Below are positions 56,201 through 64,000 of a stretch of DNA of 64,000 nt, in pieces (the first letter of the stretch is position 1; each line of letters opens with the position of its first letter). Source of the stretch: Membranipora membranacea (Eukaryota; Bryozoa; Gymnolaemata; Cheilostomatida; Membraniporidae); contig OU612069.1 in NCBI GenBank assembly GCA_914767715.1, positions 15,623,387-15,687,386 of the forward strand. The letters are read 5' to 3'. The notes under the pieces were generated by a model that did not search any database, was not told the origin of the DNA, and saw only the letters and a list, made by a program, of their open reading frames with translations. Made by a program: the position numbers and the translations under genes.

Positions 56201-57229
56201 GTAAGCAATTCTGCCCAATTATTGGCCAATTTCCCCAGGACCGTACCTATCGATTTTTGTCAATTTCTTGCCAAACACCTCTATAGAATACGCATCGTCG
56301 CAGGGAGCTAATAGTTTATATGACATATAGGGACATCATCGCGAACATCAAAACAGAGTTTCATGCGTTTCTAAGCGAGTAAGGAATTCTGCCAAATTAT
56401 TGGCCAATTTCCCCAGGACCGTACCTATCGAATTTTGTCAATTTCTTGCCAAACACCTCGATAGAATAGGCATCGTCGCAGGGAGCTAATAGTTTATATG
56501 AGATATAGGGACGTCATCGCGAACGTCAAAACAGAGTTTCATGCGTTTCTAAGCGAGTAAGCAATTCTGCCCAACTATTGGCCAATTTCCCCAGGACCGT
56601 ACCTATCGATTTTTGTCAATTTCTGGCAAAACACCTCTATAGAATACACATCGTCACAGGGAGCTAATATTTTATATGAGATATAGGGACGTCATTGCGA
56701 ACGTCAAAACAGAGTTTCATGCGTTTCTAAGCGAGTAAGCAATTCTGCCCAATTATTGGCCAATTTCCCCAGGACCGTACCTATCGATTTTTGTCAATTT
56801 CTTGCAAAACACCTCGATAGAATACGCATCGTCACAGGGAGCTAATATTTTATACGAGATATAGGGACGTCATTGCGAACGTCAAAACATAGTTTTAAGT
56901 GTTTCTAGGCGAGTAAGGAATTCTGCCCAATTATTGGCCAATTTCCCCAGGACCGTACCTATCGATTTTTGTCAATTTCTTGCAAAACACCTCGATATAA
57001 TACGCATCGTCACAGGGAGCTAATATTTTATATGAGATATAGGGACGTCATCGCGAACGTCAAAACAGAGTTTCATGCGTTTCTAAGCGAGTAAGGAATT
57101 CTGCCCAATTATTGGCCAATTTCCCCAGGACCGTACCTATCGATTTTTGTCAATTTCTTGCAAAACACCTCGATAGAATACGCATCGTCACAGGGAGCTA
57201 ATATTTTATACGAGATATAGGGACGTCAT

Positions 57230-60080
57230 TGCGAGCGTCAAAACAGAGTTTCAAGCGATTCTAGGCGAGTAAGGAATTTTTCCCCAATTATTGGCTAATT
57301 TACCCAGGACCGTACCTATCGATTTTTGTCAATTTCTTGCAAAACACCTCGATAGAATACGCATCGTCACAGGGAGCTAATATTTTATACGAGATATAGG
57401 GACGTCATCGCGAACGTCAAAACAGAGTTTCATGCGTTTCTAAGCGAGTAAGGAATTCTGCCCAATTATTGGCCAATTTCCCCAGGACCGTACCTATCGA
57501 TTTTTGTCAATTTCTTGCAAAACACCTCGATAGAATACGCATCGTCACAGGGAGCTAATATTTTATACGAGATATAGGGACGTCATTGCGAGCGTCAAAA
57601 CAGAGTTTCAAGCGTTTCTAGGCGAGTAAGGAATTTTTCCCCAATTATTGGCTAATTTCCCCAGGACCGTACCTATCGATTTTTGTCAATTTCTTGCAAA
57701 ACACCTCGATAGAATACGCATCGTCACAGGGAGCTAATATTTTATATGAGATATAGGGACGTCATCGCGAATGTCAAAACAGAGTTTCAAGCGTTTCTAA
57801 GCGAGTAAGGAATTCTGCCCAATTATTGGCCAATTTCCCCAGGACCGTACCTATCAATTTTCGTCAATTTCTGGCAAAACACCTCGATAGAATACGCATC
57901 GTCACAGGGAGCTAATATTTTACATGAGATATAGGGACGTCATTGCGAACGTCAAAACAGAGTTTCAAGCGTGTCTATGTGAGTAAGGAATTCTGCCCAA
58001 TTATTGGCCAATTTCCCCAGGACCGTACCTATCAATTTTCGTCAATTTCTGGCAAAACACCTCGATAGAATACGCATCGTCACAGGGAGCTAATATTTTA
58101 CATGAGATATAGGGACGTCATCGCGAACGTCAAAACAGAGTTTCATGCGTTTCTAAGCGAGCAAGCAATTCTGCCCAATTATTGGCCAATCTCCCCAGGA
58201 CCGTACCTATCGACTTTCGTGAATTTCTTGCAAAACACCTCGATAGAATACTCATCGTCACAGGGAGCTAATATTTTATATGAGATATAGGGACGTCATC
58301 GCGAACGTCAAAACAGAGTTTCTAGCGTTTCTAAGCGAGTAAGGAATTCTACCCAATTATTGGCCAATTTCCCCAGGACCGTACCTATCGATATTTGTCA
58401 ATTTCTTGCAAAACACCTCGATATAATACGCATCGTCACAGGGAGCTAATATTTCAAATGAGATATAGGGACGTCATCGCGAACGTCAAAACAGAGTTTC
58501 ATGCGTTTCTAAGCGAGTACGGAATTCTGCCCAATTATTGGCCAATTTCCCCAGGACCGTACCTATCGATTTTTGTCAATTTCTTGCAAAACACCTCGAT
58601 AGAATACGCATCGTCAAAGGGAGCTAATATTTTATACGAGATATAGGGACGTCATTGCGAGCGTCAAAACAGAGTTTCAAGCGATTCTAGGCGAGTAAGG
58701 AATTTTTCCCCAATTATTGGCTAATTTACCCAGGACCGTACCTATCGATTTTTGTCAATTTCTTGCAAAACACCTCGATAGAATACGCATCGTCACAGGG
58801 AGCTAATATTTTATACGAGATATAGGGACGTCATCGCGAAAGTCAAAACAGAGTTTCAGGTGTTTCTAAGCGAGTAGGGAATTCTGCCCAATTATTGGCC
58901 AAGTTCCCCAGGACCGTACCTATCGATTTTTGTCAATTTCTTGCAAAACACCTCGATAGAATACGCATCGTCACAGGGAGCTAATATTTTATACGAGATA
59001 TAGGGACGTCATTGCGAGCGTCAAAACAGAGTTTCAAGCGTTTCTAGGCGAGTAAGGAATTTTTCCCCAATTATTGGCTAATTTCCCCAGGACCGTACCT
59101 ATCGATTTTTGTCAATTTCTTGCAAAACACCTCGATAGAATACGCATCGTCACAGGGAGCTAATATTTTATATGAGATATAGGGACGTCATCGCGAATGT
59201 CAAAACAGAGTTTCAAGTGTTTCTAAGCGAGTAAGGAATTCTGCCCAATTATTGGCCAATTTCCCCAGGACCGTACCTATCAATTTTCGTCAATTTCTGG
59301 CAAAACACCTCGATAGAATACGCATCGTCACAGGGAGCTAATATTTTACATGAGATATAGGGACGTCATTGCGAACGTCAAAACAGAGTTTCAAGCGTGT
59401 CTATGTGAGTAAGGAATTCTGCCCAATTATTGGCCAATTTCCCCAGGACCGTACCTATCAATTTTCGTCAATTTCTGGCAAAACACCTCGATAGAATACG
59501 CATCGTCACAGGGAGCTAATATTTTACATGAGATATAGGGACGTCATCGCGAACGTCAAAACAGAGTTTCATGCGTTTCTAAGCGAGCAAGCAATTCTGC
59601 CCAATTATTGGCCAATCTCCCCAGGACCGTACCTATCGACTTTCGTGAATTTCTTGCAAAACACCTCGATAGAATACTCATCGTCACAGGGAGCTAATAT
59701 TTTATATGAGATATAGGGACGTCATCGCGAACGTCAAAACAGAGTTTCTAGCGTTTCTAAGCGAGTAAGGAATTCTACCCAATTATTGGCCAATTTCCCC
59801 AGGACCGTACCTATCGATTTTTGTCAATTTCTTGCAAAACACCTCGATAGAATACGCATCGTCACAGGGAGCTAATACTTTATATGAGATATAGGGACGT
59901 CATCGCAAATGTCAAAACAGAGTTTCAAGTGTTTCTAAGTGAGTAAGGAATTCCGCCCAATTATTGGCGAATTTCCCCAGGACCGTACCTATCGATTTTT
60001 GTCAATTTCTTGCAAAACACCTCGATAGAATACGCATCGTCACAGGGAGCTAATATTTAATATGAGATATAGGGACGTCA
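57230..60080. repeat. Two tandem copies of an 8-monomer (1426-bp) higher-order unit
   Basis: The diagnostic variants GCGAGCGTCA with AAGCGATTCTAGG occur at 57231 and 58657, a shift of 1426 bp. The satellite frames at 58102 and 59528 share the same shift. A third copy starts at 62400. Confidence 0.85.
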
Positions 60081-60839
60081 TTGCGAACTTCAAAACAGAG
60101 TTTCAAGTGTTTCTAAGTGAGAAAGGAATTCTGCCCAATTATTGGCAAATTTCCCCAGGACCGCCGTACCTATCGATTTTTGTCAATTTCTAGCAAAACA
60201 CCTCGATAGAATACGCATCGTCACAGGGAGCTAATATTTTATCTGAGATATAGGGACGTCATCGCGAACGTCAAAACAGAGTTTCAAGCGTTTCTAAGCG
60301 AGTAAGGAATTCTACCCAATTATTGGCCAATTTCCCCAGGACCGTACCTATCGATTTTTGTCAATTTCTTGCAAAACACCTCGATAGAATACGCATCGTC
60401 ACAGGGAGCTAATATTTTATATGAGATATAGGGACCTCATCGCGAACGTCAAAACAGAGTTTCAAGCGTTTCTAAGCGAGTAAGGAATTCTGCCCAATTA
60501 TTGGCCAATTTCCCCTGGACCGTACCTATCGATTTTTGTCAATTTCTTGCAAAACACCTCGATAGAATACGCATCGTCACAGGGAGCTAATATTTTATAT
60601 GAGATATAGGGACGTCATCGCGAACGTCAAAACAGAGTTTCATGCGTTTCTAAGCGAGTAAGGAATTCTGCCCAATTATTGGCCAATTTCCCCAGGACCG
60701 TACCTATCAATTTTTGTCAATTTCTTGCAAAACACCTCGATAGAATACGCAATGTCACAGGGAGCTAATATTTTATATGAGATATAGGGACGTCATCGCG
60801 AACGTCAAAACAGAGTTTCATGCGTTTCTAAGCGAGTAA

Positions 60840-63800
60840 GCAATTCTGCCCAATTATTGGCCAATTTCCCCAGGACCGTACCTATCGATTTTTGTCAATT
60901 TCTTGCCAAACACCTCGATAGAAAACGCATCGTCGCAGGGAGCTAATAGTTTATATGAGATATAGGGACGTCATCGCGAACGTCAAAACAGAGTTTCATG
61001 CGTTTCTAAGCGAGTAAGCAATTCTGCCCAACTATTGGCCAATTTCCCCAGGACCGTACCTATCGATTTTTGTCAATTTCTGGCAAAACACCTCTATAGA
61101 ATACACATCGTCGCAGGGAGCTAATATTTTATATGAGATATAGGGACGTCATTGCGAACGTCAAAACAGAGTTTCATGCGTTTCTAAGCGAGTAAGCAAT
61201 TCTGCCCAATTATTGGCCAATTTCCCCAAGACCGTACCTATCGATTTTTGTCAATTTCTTGCAAAACACCTCGATAGAATACGCATCGTCACAGTGAGCT
61301 AATATTTCATATGAGATATAGGGACGTCATCGCCAACGTCAAAACAGAGTTTCATGCGTTTCTAAGCGAGTAAGCAATTCTGCCCAATTATTGGCCAATT
61401 TCCCCAGGACCGTACCTATCGATTTTTGTCAATTTCTTGCCAAACACCTCTATAGAATACGCATCGTCGCAGGGAGCTAATAGTTTATATGACATATAGG
61501 GACATCATCGCGAACATCAAAACAGAGTTTCATGCGTTTCTAAGCGAGTAAGGAATTCTGCCAAATTATTGGCCAATTTCCCCAGGACCGTACCTATCGA
61601 ATTTTGTCAATTTCTTGCCAAACACCTCGATAGAATAGGCATCGTCGCAGGGAGCTAATAGTTTATATGAGATATAGGGACGTCATCGCGAACGTCAAAA
61701 CAGAGTTTCATGCGTTTCTAAGCGAGTAAGCAATTCTGCCCAACTATTGGCCAATTTCCCCAGGACCGTACCTATCGATTTTTGTCAATTTCTGGCAAAA
61801 CACCTCTATAGAATACACATCGTCGCAGGGAGCTAATATTTTATATGAGATATAGGGACGTCATTGCGAACGTCAAAACAGAGTTTCATGCGTTTCTAAG
61901 GGAGAAAGGAATTCTGCCCAATTATTGGCCAATTTCCCCAAGACCGTACCTATCGATTTTTGTCAATTTCTTGCAAAACACCTCGATAGAATACGCATCG
62001 TCACAGGGAGCTAATATTTTATACGAGATATAGGGACGTCATTGCGAACGTCAAAACATAGTTTTAAGTGTTTCTAGGCGAGTAAGGAATTTTGCCCAAT
62101 TATTGGCCAATTTCCCCAGGACCGTACCTATCGATTTTTGTCAATTTCTTGCAAAACACCTCGATATAATACGCATCGTCACAGGGAGCTAATATTTTAT
62201 ATGAGATATAGGGACGTCATCGCGAACGTCAAAACAGAGTTTCATGCGTTTCTAAGCGAGTAAGGAATTCTGCCCAATTATTGGCCAATTTCCCCAGGAC
62301 CGTACCTATCGATTTTTGTCAATTTCTTGCAAAACACCTCGATAGAATACGCATCGTCACAGGGAGCTAATATTTTATACGAGATATAGGGACGTCATTG
62401 CGAGCGTCAAAACAGAGTTTCAAGCGATTCTAGGCGAGTAAGGAATTTTTCCCCAATTATTGGCTAATTTACCCAGGACCGTACCTATCGATTTTTGTCA
62501 ATTTCTTGCAAAACACCTCGATAGAATACGCATCGTCACAGGGAGCTAATATTTTATACGAGATATAGGGACGTCATCGCGAACGTCAAAACAGAGTTTC
62601 AGGTGTTTCTAAGCGAGTAGGGAATTCTGCCCAATTATTGGCCAATTTCCCCAGGACCGTACCTATCGATTTTTGTCAATTTCTTGCAAAACACCTCGAT
62701 AGAATACGCATCGTCAAAGGGAGCTAATATTTTATACGAGATATAGGGACGTCATTGCGAGCGTTAAAACAGAGTTTCAAGCGTTTCTAGGCGAGTAAGG
62801 AATTTTTCCCCAATTATTGGCTAATTTCCCCAGGACCGTACCTATCGATTTTTGTCAATTTCTTGCAAAACACCTCGATAGAATACGCATCGTCACAGGG
62901 AGCTAATATTTTATATGAGATATAGGGACGTCATCGCGAATGTCAAAACAGAGTTTCAAGTGTTTCTAAGCGAGTAAGGAATTCTGCCCAATTATTGGCC
63001 AATTTCCCCAGGACCGTACCTATCAATTTTCGTCAATTTCTGGCAAAACACCTCGATAGAATACGCATCGTCACAGGGAGCTAATAATTTACATGAGATA
63101 TAGGGACGTCATTGCGAACGTCAAAACAGAGTTTCAAGCGTGTCTATGTGAGTAAGGAATTCTGCCCAATTATTGGCCAATTTCCCCAGGACCGTACCTA
63201 TCAATTTTCGTCAATTTCTGGCAAAACACCTCGATAGAATACGCATCGTCACAGGGAGCTAATATTTTACATGAGATATAGGGACGTCATCGCGAACGTC
63301 AAAACAGAGTTTCATGCGTTTCTAAGCGAGCAAGCAATTCTGCCCAATTATTGGCCAATCTCCCCAGGACCGTACCTATCGACTTTCGTGAATTTCTTGC
63401 AAAACACCTCGATAGAATACTCATCGTCACAGGGAGCTAATATTTTATATGAGATATAGGGACGTCATCGCGAACGTCAAAACAGAGTTTCTAGCGTTTC
63501 TAAGCGAGTAAGGAATTCTACCCAATTATTGGCCAATTTCCCCAGGACCGTACCTATCGATTTTTGTCAATTTCTTGCAAAACACCTCGATAGAATACGC
63601 ATCGTCACAGGGAGCTAATACTTTATATGAGATATAGGGACGTCATCGCAAATGTCAAAACAGAGTTTCAAGTGTTTCTAAGTGAGTAAGGAATTCCGCC
63701 CAATTATTGGCGAATTTCCCCAGGACCGTACCTATCGATTTTTGTCAATTTCTTGCAAAACACCTCGATAGAATACGCATCGTCACAGGGAGCTAATATT

Positions 63801-64000
63801 TAATATGAGATATAGGGACGTCATTGCGAACTTCAAAACAGAGTTTCAAGTGTTTCTAAGTGAGAAAGGAATTCTGCCCAATTATTGGCAAATTTCCCCA
63901 GGACCGCCGTACCTATCGATTTTTGTCAATTTCTAGCAAAACACCTCGATAGAATACGCATCGTCACAGGGAGCTAATATTTTATCTGAGATATAGGGAC
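60840..64000. repeat. Composite copy of earlier satellite blocks
   Basis: 60840-62400 matches 55700-57230 with a shift of about 5169 bp; for example TTCTTGCCAA before AGAAAACGC is at 55731 and 60900. 62400-64000 matches 58657-60260 with a shift of 3743 bp; AGGTGTTTCT is at 58858 and 62601, and the extra CCG at 60161 and 63904. The difference, 1426 bp, is exactly one higher-order unit. Confidence 0.85.

Larger units (their letters stand above)
53211..64000. repeat. 178-bp satellite array (about 60 monomers, open at the window end)
   Basis: Successive GGCCAATTTC positions at 53211, 53389, 53567 and 53745 (GGTCAATTTC in the last) give a 178-bp period that holds to the window end. Conserved parts are TTGGCCAATTTCCCCAGGAC, CGTACCTATCGATTTTTGTC, AACACCTCGATAGAATACGC, GGGAGCTAATATTTTATA and GAGATATAGGGACGTCAT. 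Monomers differ by a few percent to about 10%. Two near 55350-55540 lack about 7 bp (CCAGGAC) and two (60160, 63905) carry an extra CCG. Most monomers have TAA in GCGAGTAAGG, so the 62-codon frames seen in some copies are not conserved coding sequence. The near-nucleosomal length fits centromeric or heterochromatic satellite; location is not shown by the sequence. Confidence 0.97.

Noticed and set aside
53307-63459. Repeated 62-codon frames (beginning MRYRDVIANVKTEFHAF) in the satellite
   Set aside because: Most monomers carry TAA in GCGAGTAAGG in this frame, the 178-bp period is not a multiple of three, and no substitution pattern favours the protein. It is satellite DNA that happens to be open in some copies.
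53211-64000. CRISPR array
   Set aside because: The repeats are directly adjacent with no unique spacers, the unit is 178 bp, and the context is eukaryotic.

Overview
The window is AT-rich animal nuclear DNA. It has split genes with canonical GT/AG introns, no operons, a non-LTR retrotransposon, small inverted-repeat transposons, microsatellites and a long satellite array. The gene style (C-type lectin-like modules on phase-1 exons, a mucin stretch, a peritrophin-like chitin-binding module) points to an invertebrate such as a marine deuterostome or lophotrochozoan. The species cannot be fixed from sequence alone.

Region 1 (about 1.15-18.05 kb, minus strand) is one large gene that I could assemble exon by exon. 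It has 27 coding exons and about 1606 codons, with an ATG at 18020 and a TGA at 1229-1231. In order the product has: a signal peptide; a short N-glycosylation-rich linker; a C-type lectin-like domain (CTLD); a LamG/concanavalin-like fold on two exons; a basic RRKR site; a cysteine-rich chitin-binding-type-2-like module; four three-exon CTLDs, a fifth divergent three-exon CTLD carrying a second basic site, and a 299-residue Ser/Thr/Gln/Asn mucin-like exon with a third basic site; two orphan CTLD C-terminal halves; a membrane stalk; one transmembrane helix; and a basic cytoplasmic tail. Almost every module boundary is phase 1. One LamG exon carries a 5-bp tandem-repeat expansion that breaks the frame. 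The introns hold minisatellites, a small hairpin and a 1.8-kb element with about 560-bp inverted arms.

Region 2 (about 18.6-48.4 kb) is a repeat-rich, segmentally duplicated interval. It contains a GC-rich polyadenylated-looking insertion (18.6-19.0 kb) and blocks of related sequence at roughly 19.7-22.9, 24.5-29.4, 36.8-41.4 and 43.8-47.9 kb. It also contains two neighbouring TTAA-flanked inverted-repeat elements (23.5-24.4 kb), a LINE at 31.0-34.7 kb with long open ORF1 and reverse transcriptase frames but no endonuclease, and decayed FG-nucleoporin-like exons at 27.0-27.5 and 39.1-39.5 kb. Exon-like pieces lie at 35.8, 42.6 and 45.4 kb, and a well-formed 111-nt exon lies at 48.2 kb.

Region 3 (48.4-53.2 kb) shows no gene. 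It holds a diverged copy of the inverted-repeat arm found inside the lectin gene. Region 4 (53.2 kb to the window end) is a head-to-tail satellite of about 60 monomers of 178 bp. It has a higher-order organisation (an 8-monomer, 1426-bp block and larger block copies) and runs off the window.
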